Assembly (NCBI GenBank): GCA_902775605.1
Contig: CACYNE010000002.1
Location: 1 to 64,000, forward strand
Length of the DNA stretch: 64,000 nt
Origin: an uncultured Prevotellaceae bacterium
Lineage (GTDB): Bacteria; Bacteroidota; Bacteroidia; Bacteroidales; Bacteroidaceae
Direction: 5' to 3'
Shown here: positions 41,057 through 50,492 of the stretch, one piece after another
How the letters are laid out: each line of letters begins with the position of its first letter
How positions within the stretch are numbered: position 1 is the stretch's first letter
Notes under the pieces: model-generated
Databases searched by the model: none
Seen by the model: the letters and a program-made list of their open reading frames with translations, nothing else
What the model was told of the DNA's origin: nothing
Translations under genes and position numbers: made by a program

Positions 41057-41974
41057 ATGAATAATAAGATATCAATTATCATTCTCCTGACTGGTCTTTG
41101 TGTTCAACTTGGCTTTGCCCAGTCAGCGTGGAATGCCCGCTATCAGCGTTATATTGACCAATATAAGGACTGTGCCATCGAACAGATGCTGAAGCATAAG
41201 ATTCCCGCCTCTATCACCCTGGCTCAGGGCTTGCTGGAGAGTGGTGCCGGCGAGAGCACGTTGGCACGAAAAGGCAACAACCACTTTGGCATCAAGTGTC
41301 ACGGATGGTCGGGCGGTACGATGTATATTGACGACGATGCCCGTAATGAGTGCTTCCGCACCTACAGCTCGCCGTTCGAGTCGTATGAGGACCATTCTCG
41401 CTTTCTGGTCTCTGGCCAGCGCTATCGCAGTCTGTTTAATCTGAAGATTACTGACTATAAGGGATGGGCACGAGGTCTGAAGGCTGCCGGCTATGCCACC
41501 AATCCCAAATACGCCGACCGCCTGATAGACATCATTCAGCTCTATAAGCTCTATGAGTATGATAAGGCCCATTCTTACGATAAGTTCATGACGCAGCATG
41601 CCAAGGACCATAATGTGGACGGCAAACCCCTACATCCCATTGGCATCTACAACAAGAACTATTTCCTTTATGCCCGCCGTGGTGATACCTTCCGTTCTAT
41701 TGGCGAGGAGGTTGGCATCTCGTATCGCAAGATTGCCAAATATAATGAGCGTGATAAGAATGATGTCTTGCAGGAGGGCGAGGTCGTTTGGCTGAAGAAG
41801 AAGCAGACTAAGGCCTCGAAGGAATACAAGGGTCGCACCCATCATGTTCGTCCCGGCGAGTCGATGTATACGATTGCCCAGAAATACGGCATTCGTTTGA
41901 AGTCGCTCTATAAGATGAACAAGCTGACACCCGATTACGAGATTCAGGTGGGTGATGAGTTAAAGCTGAGGTAA
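41057..41974 (+). CDS. secreted glucosaminidase with LysM domains
   Basis: A 305-residue protein from the ATG at 41057. Signal peptide (about 1-21, ending GFAQ), a GH73-type N-acetylglucosaminidase domain (about 25-180) with the catalytic Glu in LLESGAGES and the conserved NNHFGIKCHGWSG, FRTYSSPFESYEDHS and GLKAAGYATNPKYA, then two LysM modules (about 200-245 and 260-305, PGESMYTIAQKYGI). It should cut peptidoglycan glycan strands in the periplasm. The end overlaps the convergent folK-like gene by 15 bases. Confidence 0.92.
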   Translation: MNNKISIIILLTGLCVQLGFAQSAWNARYQRYIDQYKDCAIEQMLKHKIPASITLAQGLLESGAGESTLARKGNNHFGIKCHGWSGGTMYIDDDARNECFRTYSSPFESYEDHSRFLVSGQRYRSLFNLKITDYKGWARGLKAAGYATNPKYADRLIDIIQLYKLYEYDKAHSYDKFMTQHAKDHNVDGKPLHPIGIYNKNYFLYARRGDTFRSIGEEVGISYRKIAKYNERDKNDVLQEGEVVWLKKKQTKASKEYKGRTHHVRPGESMYTIAQKYGIRLKSLYKMNKLTPDYEIQVGDELKLR

Positions 41975-42331
41975 TAGCATTTTGACGTAGTGGCGTTCCC
42001 AGTCGGCCAAGTGATGACGCTCGTCATCAAACGCCAGTATGTCAAGATCTAATCTGACGATGCCTTCCTGACGATCTTCGGCTGTGCGCCCAATTTTCAG
42101 TTCGATGGTTTTCAACTGACTGCGCAATTCGTCGAACGACAGTTCTGTCATGGCCTTTACCAACTGGTTCAAATAAAGGTCCTTGCGCTTGCAGCCGATG
42201 GGCTCCGTCCAAACGGCATCCGTATAATGAGTAAATGCAAGAATCTGCTCGAGACACAACCGTGCTTCGGGCAGATTCTTTTCAGCATCGCAGTTAGCGG
42301 CCAGTGAAAGGATAACTTGATGCATCTTCAT
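41960..42331 (-). CDS. folK: folK-like HPPK family protein
   Basis: About 123 residues from the ATG at 42331 (MKMHQVILSLAANC); the ATG at 42325 is also possible. The motif VRLDLDILAFDD matches the Asp-rich Mg/ATP site of 6-hydroxymethyl-7,8-dihydropterin pyrophosphokinase, and IGRTAEDRQEGI and YTDAVWTEPIG fit the family, which makes a folate precursor. It is short and divergent (usual length about 150-160), so activity is uncertain. An upstream ATG at 42382 overlaps maeB and is rejected. Confidence 0.65.
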   Translation of the reverse strand: MKMHQVILSLAANCDAEKNLPEARLCLEQILAFTHYTDAVWTEPIGCKRKDLYLNQLVKAMTELSFDELRSQLKTIELKIGRTAEDRQEGIVRLDLDILAFDDERHHLADWERHYVKMLLPQL

Positions 42332-42378
42332 TTGCAACGTTCTACTATTAATATTCCACTTTCCGCTATCTACTATTA

Positions 42379-44685
42379 TCAAACGTTATTACGATTGTTG
42401 ATGCGTGTCTTCACCTTATCTACATAAGCATCGATGGTGGCCACAGCAACAATGTTGACTACATCGCGCACCGAGGCGCCGAAGTCGATGAAGTGGATAG
42501 GTTTGTTCAGACCCATCTGGATCGGGCCGATAATCTCCACGTCGGCATCCAGCATCTGCAGCATCTTGTAGCTGGCACGAGCTGAAGTCAGGTTGGGGAA
42601 TACCAGTGTGTTGACATCCTTACCCTTCAGACGAGAGAACTCATACTGCTCGTCGCGCAACTCGCGATTCAGGGCGAAGTTGATATTCATCTCACCGTCG
42701 ATGGCCAAGTCGGGACACATCTCCTGCATCTTCTCAACAGCTTTGCGCACCTTGTGGGCACCATCACTTTGTGAGCTACCGAAGTTTGAGTGCGAGATCA
42801 TTGAGATGACAGGCTTCTCGTTGAAGAAACGAACAGCCGTTGCAGCCAGCGATGCAATATCAACCAGTGTGTCGGTATCGGGGTTCTCGTTCACCAGCGT
42901 GTCGGCGATGTAGAGTGTGCCTTTGGGTGAGTTGATGATATGCATGGTGCCGAAGTGGTTGAACTCCGGACGAATGCCAATCACCTCGTTGACTACCTTG
43001 ATTGTGTTTGAATATTTGGTGTAGAGACCGGTGATGAAAGCATCGGCATCGCCTGTCTCAACCATCATCATACCGAAGTAGTTGCGTTCGAACATCTTAT
43101 CGTTGGCTTCCTGGAAAGTGTAGCCGTCGCGCTGACGCTTCTCTGCCAGGATGCGAGCATAGCGCTCACGACGCTCCTGCTCATTGGGGTGACGCAGGTT
43201 GACTATTTCGATGCCTTCAAGGTTGAGGTCCATCTTACGTGCCATTTTCTCGATTACCTCATCGTTGCCCAGCAGGATGGGTTGACAGATACCTTCACTC
43301 TTGGCTTGTACGGCAGCCTTCAGCATGGTGGGGTGGATGGCTTCTGCAAATACCACACGCTGGGGGTGAGCAGCTGCTGTGGCATAGAGTTTCTGGGTGA
43401 GTTTGGTCTCCTGACCCAGCAACACAGACAGCGAATCCTTATACTGATCCCAATCCTCGATGGTCTTGCGGGCCACACCGCTCTCGATGGCAGCTTTTGC
43501 CACGGCGGCACTCACCTCAGAGATGAGGCGTGGATCAACGGGTTTTGGAATGAAATACTCACGTCCGAATTTCAGGTTGTTCACCTTATATACGTCGTTC
43601 ACTACATCAGGCACAGGCTGTTTGGCCAGGTCGGCGATGGCGTGAACGGCTGCCAACTTCATCTCCTCGTTGATGGCTGTGGCGTGCACATCCAGAGCAC
43701 CGCGGAAGATGTAGGGGAAACCAATCACATTGTTAATCTGGTTGGGATAGTCCGTACGACCTGTTGACATCAGCACATCGGGACGAGCCTCCATAGCGTC
43801 TTCGTAAGAAATCTCAGGCACGGGGTTGGCCAGAGCAAAAATCACAGGATCCTTGGCCATTGAGCGTACCATGTCTTGTGTCAGCACGTTACCTTTGGAA
43901 AGGCCTACGAACACGTCTGCATCCTTCACAGCCTCAGCCAATGTATGGATATCCGTACGGCTGGTGGCGAAGAACTTCTTCTGCTCGTTCAGGTCCTGAC
44001 GCTCCATAGAAATAACACCCTTTGAGTCGAGCATCACGATGTTCTCCTTCTGGGCACCGATAGCCATATAGAGCTTGGTGCACGAGATGGCAGCAGCACC
44101 AGCACCGTTCACCACGATGCGCACCTTCTTGATGTCCTTGCCATTCACCTCAAGAGCGTTTTTCAGGCCAGCAGCACTGATGATGGCAGTACCGTGCTGG
44201 TCGTCGTGCATCACGGGGATGTCGAGGGTGCGCTTCAGACGCTCCTCGATATAGAAGCACTCAGGAGCCTTGATATCCTCAAGGTTGATTCCGCCGAAGG
44301 TGGGTGCAATGCGCTCTACGGCCTCGCAGAACTTCTCGGGATCCTTCTCGGCCACCTCGATGTCGAACACGTCGATGCCGCCATAAATCTTGAAGAGCAA
44401 TCCCTTACCCTCCATCACGGGCTTTCCACTCAGGGCACCGATGTCGCCCAGTCCCAGAACGGCAGTACCGTTAGAGATTACGGCCACAAGGTTGCCCTTG
44501 TCTGTATATTTGTATGCATCGTCGGGCTTCTCCTGAATTTCAAGACAGGGGTAGGCGACGCCTGGCGAATAAGCAAGTGAGAGGTCTGTTTGTGTCCTGT
44601 AAGCTTTTGTGGGCTTTACTTCAATCTTTCCTGGTCTGCCACTCTGGTGATATTCGAGGGCAGCCTCTTTAGTAATTTTTACCAT
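42379..44685 (-). CDS. maeB: NADP-dependent malic enzyme with phosphotransacetylase-like domain
   Basis: A 768-residue bifunctional-type enzyme. The N-terminal malic enzyme (about 1-425) oxidatively decarboxylates malate to pyruvate; the tyrosine/lysine and metal motifs appear in [23 protein letters not shown] and [11 protein letters not shown]. The C-terminal Pta-like domain (about 430-760; [29 protein letters not shown]) is usually regulatory and binds acetyl-CoA in MaeB. Length is normal. Promoter box TAATTTTG at 44715-44722 on the minus strand. Confidence 0.95.
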   Translation of the reverse strand: MVKITKEAALEYHQSGRPGKIEVKPTKAYRTQTDLSLAYSPGVAYPCLEIQEKPDDAYKYTDKGNLVAVISNGTAVLGLGDIGALSGKPVMEGKGLLFKIYGGIDVFDIEVAEKDPEKFCEAVERIAPTFGGINLEDIKAPECFYIEERLKRTLDIPVMHDDQHGTAIISAAGLKNALEVNGKDIKKVRIVVNGAGAAAISCTKLYMAIGAQKENIVMLDSKGVISMERQDLNEQKKFFATSRTDIHTLAEAVKDADVFVGLSKGNVLTQDMVRSMAKDPVIFALANPVPEISYEDAMEARPDVLMSTGRTDYPNQINNVIGFPYIFRGALDVHATAINEEMKLAAVHAIADLAKQPVPDVVNDVYKVNNLKFGREYFIPKPVDPRLISEVSAAVAKAAIESGVARKTIEDWDQYKDSLSVLLGQETKLTQKLYATAAAHPQRVVFAEAIHPTMLKAAVQAKSEGICQPILLGNDEVIEKMARKMDLNLEGIEIVNLRHPNEQERRERYARILAEKRQRDGYTFQEANDKMFERNYFGMMMVETGDADAFITGLYTKYSNTIKVVNEVIGIRPEFNHFGTMHIINSPKGTLYIADTLVNENPDTDTLVDIASLAATAVRFFNEKPVISMISHSNFGSSQSDGAHKVRKAVEKMQEMCPDLAIDGEMNINFALNRELRDEQYEFSRLKGKDVNTLVFPNLTSARASYKMLQMLDADVEIIGPIQMGLNKPIHFIDFGASVRDVVNIVAVATIDAYVDKVKTRINNRNNV

Positions 44686-44714
44686 ATAAATGAACCATAT
44701 TAAAAAATGCTCCG

Positions 44715-44722
44715 CAAAATTA
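44715..44722 (-). promoter_or_regulatory. -7 box of the maeB promoter
   Basis: TAATTTTG on the minus strand, 29 bases before the maeB ATG; it lies divergent to the TetR promoter. Confidence 0.5.
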
Positions 44723-44764
44723 CAAAAATCTCGTGAAAAAGCAACACATTATTTATCTTTTTTG

Positions 44765-44772
44765 TACCTTTG
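44765..44772 (+). promoter_or_regulatory. -7 box of the TetR-SGNH-MBOAT operon
   Basis: TACCTTTG, 20 bases before the ATG at 44792. Confidence 0.6.
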
Positions 44773-44791
44773 CATCATAAAATTAATAGAT

Positions 44792-45418
44792 ATGCAAGAA
44801 ATAAAGGTTTTATCTACATATAGATTGTCATTAAAGAGCAAGATTCTTGAGTCGGCGATGAGTGCTTTTTTGGAGCGCGGCATCAAGTCGGTCAAAATGG
44901 ATGATATTGCCAAAGGGCTGAATATATCGAAGCGTACGCTCTATGAGATCTATGACAACAAGGAGATTCTCCTTTATGAATGTCTGAAGAAAGCCAAGAC
45001 AAAGAGTGAGCTTGATATGATGGAGATGATGTCTGAGAAGAACAATGTGATGGACATCATATTGCATATTTATAAGGTTAGGATAGAGCAGTTCCAGAAG
45101 GTTTGCCCCCAGTTCTATGCTGATCTGGAAAAATATCCCATGGTGCTGGCCTTCCTCAACGAGCAGCGTGAGCGCGACCGCGTTTCCCAGCGCAAGTTCA
45201 TTCAGCGTGGCATCACCGAGGGCTATTTCCGCAAGGATATAGACCTGGACATCATCCTGAGCATGTTTGAGGCCATCGGCGAATATGTGCGTGGCCACCA
45301 TCTCTACGAGAAATTCCCCATTGAGAGTATCTTTACTAATATGCTGTTTGTTTCCCTTCGCGGCATTTGCACGCAGAAGGGTATTGATGTCATCGAGCAT
45401 TTCCTGAAGAATGAATGA
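44792..45418 (+). CDS. TetR/AcrR-family transcriptional regulator
   Basis: About 208 residues from the ATG at 44792 (MQEIKVLSTYRLSLKSKILE). N-terminal TetR helix-turn-helix (about 14-62; SAMSAFLERGIKSVKMDDIA, KRTLYEIYDNKEILLY); the C-terminal helical part binds an unknown ligand. It probably represses its own operon with the SGNH hydrolase and MBOAT genes, whose first start codon lies inside its end (8-base overlap). Confidence 0.9.
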   Translation: MQEIKVLSTYRLSLKSKILESAMSAFLERGIKSVKMDDIAKGLNISKRTLYEIYDNKEILLYECLKKAKTKSELDMMEMMSEKNNVMDIILHIYKVRIEQFQKVCPQFYADLEKYPMVLAFLNEQRERDRVSQRKFIQRGITEGYFRKDIDLDIILSMFEAIGEYVRGHHLYEKFPIESIFTNMLFVSLRGICTQKGIDVIEHFLKNE

Positions 45419-46733
45419 TAGTGCGCGCACCTTTGTCCTGGTTGGACTAGTGGTGGTCATCCTCCTGGCGTTGCACTTGATGCCGACGCTGCATATCAAG
45501 GATACCGAATTGCGAACCGTGAATATTCTGAGCGACATCCTTCCTGAGCATATCAGGGAGCGCGATGCCATTGACCACATCCCGACGTTGCCCGCAGAAG
45601 CTGAGGCAGAGGCCGACTCGGTGGATGAGGCTGAACAACATTCACCAATGCAGCATTTCTATCAGCAACTCTATCATATCAATGAATTGGGACGCCCCCT
45701 GCGCATTGCCTATTTCGGAGACTCGTTCATCGAGGGCGATATCCTTTCATGTGACTTGCGTGAGCAACTGCAGACGCGCTTCGGCGGCTGTGGAGTTGGG
45801 TGGGTGGACTGCGGTAGTCAGATTGCCACTTTCCGTCAGACCGTCCGTCATTCCTTCAATGGATTGGAGGAGTATGAGGTGGTGAAGCGTCCCTTTAACA
45901 AACAGGTGGAGAGCATTGCCCAGCGTTATTTCACGGTAAAAGAACAAGCTTGGTTCCACTATCGGGGCGTCACGGCCCGTCAACATCTGGATGCCTGGGA
46001 CACCTCTACATTCTTCTTCCGTACCTCTGGTGGCTTCACCCTCGCCACCAGCATCAATGGCGACTCGGCTATTGCCGAGTATGTGACTCCTGCTGACCAT
46101 CTACAGACCCTCAAGCAGCATCGCCACACGCGTAGCATCAGATACAATGTGTCTGACCTTACTCCTGATACCTATTTATATGGTGTGGCCCTCGAAGGGC
46201 ATCGAGGCATCGTGGTCGATAACCTCAGCATGAGAGGTTCGTCGGGCGTCAGTCTGGGTGAGTTGCCAGAGCATGTGCTGCGCGAGTTTGCCGCCGTCCG
46301 TCCCTACGACCTCATCATCATTCATTTCGGACTCAATGTGGCCAATGAGAAGAGTCATGCAGCCAATTATAAGGCCTATACCCGTCAGATGGGCGAGGCC
46401 ATTGAACACCTGCGCGAGGCCTTCCCAGAAGCCAGCTTCCTGGTGGTCAGCATGCCCGACCGCGACCAGCGTACGGCAGCTGGTATCCGCACTATGCTGG
46501 GTGTGGAGAGCCTGGTAGCCTATCAGCAGATTATGGCTGCTGAGCATCATGTGGCTTTCTTTAACCTGTTTCAGGCCATGGGTGGGCGCGAGAGCATGAA
46601 GGCACTCGTGGACCAGGGACTGGCCAACAAGGACTATACGCACCTCACCTTCGGTGGAGGCCGCCGTCTGGGCACGCTCCTCACGGACTATCTGACAGAG
46701 GGTTTTGAAAACTTTAAACGCACGCAGCCATGA
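45411..46733 (+). CDS. SGNH/GDSL-type esterase, membrane-anchored
   Basis: A 440-residue protein with one N-terminal membrane helix (about 7-25), a linker, then an SGNH-hydrolase domain: block I AYFGDSFIEGD with the nucleophile Ser at about 106, the Gly/Asn blocks in HFGLNVAN, and the DxxH-like KDYTHLTFGGG near the end. It lies outside the cytoplasm. Paired with an MBOAT O-acyltransferase, it probably takes part in O-acetylation or deacetylation of a cell-surface polymer, as AlgX/AlgJ or PatB-type partners do. It overlaps the MBOAT gene by four bases. Confidence 0.82.
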   Translation: MNDSARTFVLVGLVVVILLALHLMPTLHIKDTELRTVNILSDILPEHIRERDAIDHIPTLPAEAEAEADSVDEAEQHSPMQHFYQQLYHINELGRPLRIAYFGDSFIEGDILSCDLREQLQTRFGGCGVGWVDCGSQIATFRQTVRHSFNGLEEYEVVKRPFNKQVESIAQRYFTVKEQAWFHYRGVTARQHLDAWDTSTFFFRTSGGFTLATSINGDSAIAEYVTPADHLQTLKQHRHTRSIRYNVSDLTPDTYLYGVALEGHRGIVVDNLSMRGSSGVSLGELPEHVLREFAAVRPYDLIIIHFGLNVANEKSHAANYKAYTRQMGEAIEHLREAFPEASFLVVSMPDRDQRTAAGIRTMLGVESLVAYQQIMAAEHHVAFFNLFQAMGGRESMKALVDQGLANKDYTHLTFGGGRRLGTLLTDYLTEGFENFKRTQP

Positions 46734-48190
46734 GAGACAGAATCATCGACTTATTGACCTATCATCCCGACGAACCCCTGATTTTCTCCACGGGCCTGTT
46801 CCTTGTGCTGTTTCTCGGGTTCACCTTTATCTATATGCTGCTGCAGCGCAGGCTCTACCTCCGCTTGCTGTTTGTCACGGCCTTTTCTTATTATTTCTAT
46901 TATAAGTCCAGCGGCTTCTACTTTGGCCTGCTGGCCGTAGTCACCCTGAGCGACTATTTCCTTGCCAAAGGCATAGCCCGCTGGCACTCCCGTTGGCTGG
47001 TGACCTTGTCACTGATGATAGACCTGGGACTGCTGGGCTATTTCAAATATACCAATTTTTTTGCAGGCATGTGGGCGCAGATGGTTGGCGGCAACTTCCA
47101 GCCGTGGGACATCTTCCTGCCCGTGGGTATCTCGTTCTTCACGTTCCAGAGCATGAGCTATGTCATCGATGTCTATCGGGGCGACCTCAAGCCACTGCCT
47201 TCGCTGCTCGATTATGCCTTCTATGTCTCGTTCTTCCCCCAACTGGTGGCAGGCCCCATTGTGCGTGCTCGCGACTTTGCCCCACAGATTCGCAAACCCA
47301 TCGAGGTCACCTCGGCCATGTTTGCCCGTGGCTGTTATTTCATCGCCATCGGACTCTTCAAGAAAGCTGTCATCAGTGATTATATCTCCCTGAACTTCGT
47401 TGACCGCATCTTTGACAACCCCTCATTATATAGTGGTGTGGAGAATTTGTTGGGCGTCTATGGCTACACTCTCCAGATATATTGTGATTTCTCTGGCTAT
47501 AGCGATATGGCCATCGGCATAGCCCTCTTGCTGGGCTTCCGCTTCCCCCTTAACTTCAACGCCCCTTATCGCTCGGAAAGCATTACCGACTTCTGGCGTC
47601 GTTGGCATATCTCCCTGTCATCGTGGATTCGCGACTATATCTATATCTCGCTGGGCGGCAACCGACGGGGCAAGGTGCGTCAGTACGTCAACCTCATCAT
47701 TACCATGCTTCTTGGTGGACTGTGGCATGGTGCCAGTCTCAACTTCATTGCCTGGGGCGGCATGCATGGAGTGGCACTGGCTGTTCATAAATGGACGCGC
47801 GAGCACCTTTTTCATCACGACAAGTCCTATCGCAGTCGAGGCCTCCGTTGTTTTTTTGCTGCTCTTATCACCTTCCATTTCGTGGCCTTCTGCTGGATTT
47901 TCTTCCGCAACCACACCTTCGAAGCCTCATGGACCATGCTTTCCCAGATAGCCCTCGATTTCCATCCCGAACTATTCCTTCAGGTCGTTTCGGGTTATTG
48001 GATTGTCTTTGCCATGATGGCTTTTGGTTATCTCACGCATCTTATCCCTGACTCATGGCAGGAAGGCTGCATCAGAATATTAGAGCGCGGCAGCGTGGTG
48101 CTGTGTGCTCTCGTCATTGCCGCCGTCATCTATCTGGTCATTCAAGTCAAGAGCAGTGAGATTCAACCATTCATCTATTTCCAGTTCTGA
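46730..48190 (+). CDS. MBOAT-family membrane O-acyltransferase
   Basis: A 486-residue polytopic inner-membrane protein of the AlgI/DltB/PatA type. Family landmarks: FFPQLVAGPIVRA, YCDFSGYSDMAIG, FWRRWHISLSSWIRDY, GGNRRG and LWHGASLNFIAWGGMHG, where the first His is the conserved catalytic residue. It passes acyl groups, usually acetyl, across the membrane to an extracytoplasmic acceptor. Its partner is the SGNH protein just upstream (ATGA overlap). The target polymer is unknown; no alginate or teichoic acid genes are seen here. Confidence 0.93.
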   Translation: MRDRIIDLLTYHPDEPLIFSTGLFLVLFLGFTFIYMLLQRRLYLRLLFVTAFSYYFYYKSSGFYFGLLAVVTLSDYFLAKGIARWHSRWLVTLSLMIDLGLLGYFKYTNFFAGMWAQMVGGNFQPWDIFLPVGISFFTFQSMSYVIDVYRGDLKPLPSLLDYAFYVSFFPQLVAGPIVRARDFAPQIRKPIEVTSAMFARGCYFIAIGLFKKAVISDYISLNFVDRIFDNPSLYSGVENLLGVYGYTLQIYCDFSGYSDMAIGIALLLGFRFPLNFNAPYRSESITDFWRRWHISLSSWIRDYIYISLGGNRRGKVRQYVNLIITMLLGGLWHGASLNFIAWGGMHGVALAVHKWTREHLFHHDKSYRSRGLRCFFAALITFHFVAFCWIFFRNHTFEASWTMLSQIALDFHPELFLQVVSGYWIVFAMMAFGYLTHLIPDSWQEGCIRILERGSVVLCALVIAAVIYLVIQVKSSEIQPFIYFQF

Positions 48191-48206
48191 CTTTGTCTCT
48201 GTGAGA

Positions 48207-48294
48207 GATATGCCGTTTCTCTCATAGCGATACGGCGTTTCTCTGCGAGAGAAACGGCCTTTCTCTCATAGTGATATGCCGTATCTCTCATTTT
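48207..48294. repeat. 22-bp x4 tandem repeat after the MBOAT gene
   Basis: Units start at 48207, 48229, 48251 and 48273, exactly 22 bases apart, with core GCCGTTTCTCTCATAG. Unit 1 and the 2/3 junction also form a 12-bp inverted repeat (48212-48223 with 48247-48258), so the transcript can fold into a hairpin. Confidence 0.85.
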
Positions 48295-48420
48295 GGTGTT
48301 ATCACGGTCATTTGACATCAAACAATGATGCGAAAAGGGGAAAACTGTAGTAAAGAATAAAACAAATGGGGTAAATATTGATAGTTTTTCATTTTTCTTA
48401 TAAAATTTTGTTTAAAAAGC

Positions 48421-48451
48421 TTGGACAGTAAGAAATTATTTATTACCTTTG
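48421..48451 (+). promoter_or_regulatory. promoter of the candidate ncRNA
   Basis: TTGG at 48421 and TACCTTTG at 48444-48451, 23 bases apart. No start codon with a ribosome binding site follows. Confidence 0.65.
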
Positions 48452-48454
48452 CAG

Positions 48455-48630
48455 CTGAACTAATTTAATAGGCGTAAAAGCCTAGAAGTTTTTTCTCATT
48501 TTATGCCGTTCGTGAGAATAGCAAAAGTTATTGGTTGACTAATATCATGGGGGTTACCCTGTGATTCGTGAATTTAGTTTAGGTTTATAGTTTTAATCGC
48601 GCCTTGCATGTGAATGTGGGGCGTTTTTTT
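48455..48630 (+). ncRNA. candidate structured non-coding RNA upstream of rnpB
   Basis: A transcript unit without ORF between a promoter and a terminator. A 9-bp closing stem pairs 48455-48463 (CTGAACTAA) with 48574-48582 (TTAGTTTAG, one G-T). Inside, four hairpins follow in order: 48469-48484 (TAGGC/GCCTA), 48493-48518 (TTCTCA/TGAGAA), 48529-48544 (TATTGG/CTAATA) and 48546-48563 (CATGGG/CCCTGTG). A terminator hairpin at 48599-48630 closes it. I could not match it to 6S, tmRNA or SRP RNA. Confidence 0.55.
48599..48630 (+). terminator. terminator of the candidate ncRNA
   Basis: CGCC...CAT / ATG...GGGCG hairpin followed by seven T, before the rnpB promoter. Confidence 0.7.
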
Positions 48631-48680
48631 GTTTTTAACCTTTTTAACATGTTGGTGGACGAAAACACGCAAAAAAGAAG

Positions 48681-48688
48681 TACCTTTG
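48681..48688 (+). promoter_or_regulatory. -7 box of the rnpB promoter
   Basis: TACCTTTG seven bases before the RNA start. Confidence 0.65.
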
Positions 48689-48694
48689 CAGTCT

Positions 48695-49076
48695 GAAAGC
48701 ACTGTCCCGGCTTGTCGCTGGCGTTTCTGAAAGGAGAGGCGAGAGGAAAGTCCGGGCGGCACAGGGCACTCCACTTCCGAAAATAGAAGCAGTTGGCGAC
48801 AGCTGGTCAGGGAAGAAGAGAATGACCGCCCCCTCGCGGGGTAAGGGTGAGAAGGTGGTGTAAGAGACCACCAGCCGTCGGGTGATCGACGGGCTGTTCC
48901 CACTGGAGGCCGCAAGTTCATGTAAACCATCGCCATGTGAGGGCGGCCCGCCCGATTCCCCCGGGATGCGATGGAGGGTAGAACGCTAGAGACGCGTGGC
49001 AACATGCGTAGTAGATAAATGACAGGCACTGGCGCTTGCGTCAGCACAGAACCCGGCTTATAGGGACAATGCTTTC
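48695..49076 (+). ncRNA. rnpB: RNase P RNA, bacterial type A
   Basis: The catalytic RNA of RNase P, which trims tRNA 5' ends. The ends pair (GAAAGCACTGTCCC with GGGACAATGCTTTC). The universally conserved GAGGAAAGTCCGGGC lies at about 48750 and the matching ACAGAACCCGGCTTAT at about 49045; GTAGAACGCTAGAG-type P10/P11 sequence is at about 48978. Length of about 382 bases is usual. Confidence 0.95.
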
Positions 49077-49109
49077 TTTTTTTCTTTGTGTATATTACTA
49101 ATCGGAGCG

Positions 49110-50411
49110 ATGAACTTTAATAAACTAAAGGAAATTATTCAGGAGGTGATCAGAATTGCCTATCTGGCGGTGCGTTTTTTCACCACGAAGCGGGTGCTCA
49201 ACCAGGCATCGGCATTGACCTATTCCACACTGCTGGCCATAGTGCCCATCTTGGCAGTGGTGTTTGCCATTGCTCGCGGCTTCGGTTATAATAAATATAT
49301 AGAGGTGTGGTTTCGCGATTCGTTCTCGTCGCAGCCTCAGGTGGCCGAGGTGATGATCGGCTTTGTGAACAGTTATCTGGTTCATACCAAGAGTGGCATC
49401 TTCCTGGGCGTCGGCCTGGTGTTTATGCTCTATACGGTGATGATGCTGGTGAGCAACATCGAGAACACCTTTAATGAGATATGGCAGGTGAAGAAGAAGC
49501 GCAGCATCTTCCGCACCATAACCGACTATTTGGCCATGTTCTTCCTCTTTCCCATCCTCATTGTGGTGTCGTCAGGTCTCAGCATCTTCCTGGCCACGAT
49601 GGCCAACTCGATGACCGACTTCCTGCTGCTAGGCCACGCCATGCGCTTCTTTATCGACAGCATCCCCTATGCCCTAATGGCGCTACTCTTCATAGGGCTC
49701 TATGTCTTTATGCCTAACACCCACGTGAAGATAAAAAACGCCATCGTGCCGGGCATCCTGTCGGGCATCGCCATGCAGCTGGTGCAGTTCTTCTATATCC
49801 ATTCACAGATATGGGTGACGGGCTATAACGCCATCTACGGATCGTTTGCCGCCCTCCCGCTGTTCATGCTGTGGATTCAGATATCATGGACCATCTGTCT
49901 GTTTGGAGCCGAACTGACATATACCTCGCAGAATTTGGACTATTACGACTATGAAGCTAATACGGCCGACATCAACCACCGCTACAGACTGGTGATGTCG
50001 GGCATCCTGATGGCACGCATCTGCCGAAGCTTTGCCGACGGTAAGACGGCACCTACGGCTGACGATCTGCGTGCGCAGACGGGCATTCCCATCCGCGTGG
50101 TCAACGACCTGCTGTATAAGCTCTGTGAGGCGCGCCTGGCTCTTGAGGTGTCGCCCGACGAGAAGGGCGAGGCTTCAACCTATGTACCGGCAGAGAGTTT
50201 GGATAACCTGAGTGTGGGTGTGATGATTGACCGACTGGAGGCTCAGGGCCACTGGAACCTAGAGTTGCCCGTGGGTAGATTGCTAACTAAGGAGTGGGGC
50301 AGGGCTGTCGCTCTTCGTTCGGCCTATCTGTCGCAGGCCCGCAATATCCGACTGGAGGACTTGGATGGCAGCAGCGACGAGGCATGTAGCTACGACCAGC
50401 GCGAAATATAA
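49110..50411 (+). CDS. YihY/BrkB-family membrane protein
   Basis: About 433 residues from the ATG at 49110 (MNFNKLKEIIQEVI) behind GGAG; an upstream in-frame ATG at 49086 lies in the rnpB tail. Six predicted membrane helices in the first 285 residues with family motifs ASALTYSTLLAIVP, NIENTFNEIW and PLFMLWIQISWTICLFGAEL. Formerly called ribonuclease BN, now thought to be a transporter-like membrane protein; function is open. The C-terminal 150 residues form a winged-helix-like soluble domain (DDLRAQTGIPIRVVNDLLYK), common in the Bacteroidetes subfamily. Confidence 0.9.
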   Translation: MNFNKLKEIIQEVIRIAYLAVRFFTTKRVLNQASALTYSTLLAIVPILAVVFAIARGFGYNKYIEVWFRDSFSSQPQVAEVMIGFVNSYLVHTKSGIFLGVGLVFMLYTVMMLVSNIENTFNEIWQVKKKRSIFRTITDYLAMFFLFPILIVVSSGLSIFLATMANSMTDFLLLGHAMRFFIDSIPYALMALLFIGLYVFMPNTHVKIKNAIVPGILSGIAMQLVQFFYIHSQIWVTGYNAIYGSFAALPLFMLWIQISWTICLFGAELTYTSQNLDYYDYEANTADINHRYRLVMSGILMARICRSFADGKTAPTADDLRAQTGIPIRVVNDLLYKLCEARLALEVSPDEKGEASTYVPAESLDNLSVGVMIDRLEAQGHWNLELPVGRLLTKEWGRAVALRSAYLSQARNIRLEDLDGSSDEACSYDQREI

Positions 50412-50458
50412 AGCCTTATAGTAGGTGGACTGACCCAGTCTGCCCAGAAACAAAAAAA

Positions 50459-50490
50459 GATGCGCTCAATTGTGAGTGCATCTCTTTTTT
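50459..50490 (+). terminator. rho-independent terminator, perhaps bidirectional
   Basis: AGATGCGCTCA pairs with TGAGTGCATCT (one mismatch) and is followed by six T. On the minus strand it lies right after tRNA-Glu. Confidence 0.75.
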
Positions 50491-50492
50491 AG

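Noticed and set aside
48455-48630. 6S, SRP or tmRNA identity for the candidate ncRNA
   Set aside because: No long rod with central bubble, no SRP tetraloop domain and no tRNA-like ends or tag ORF could be found.
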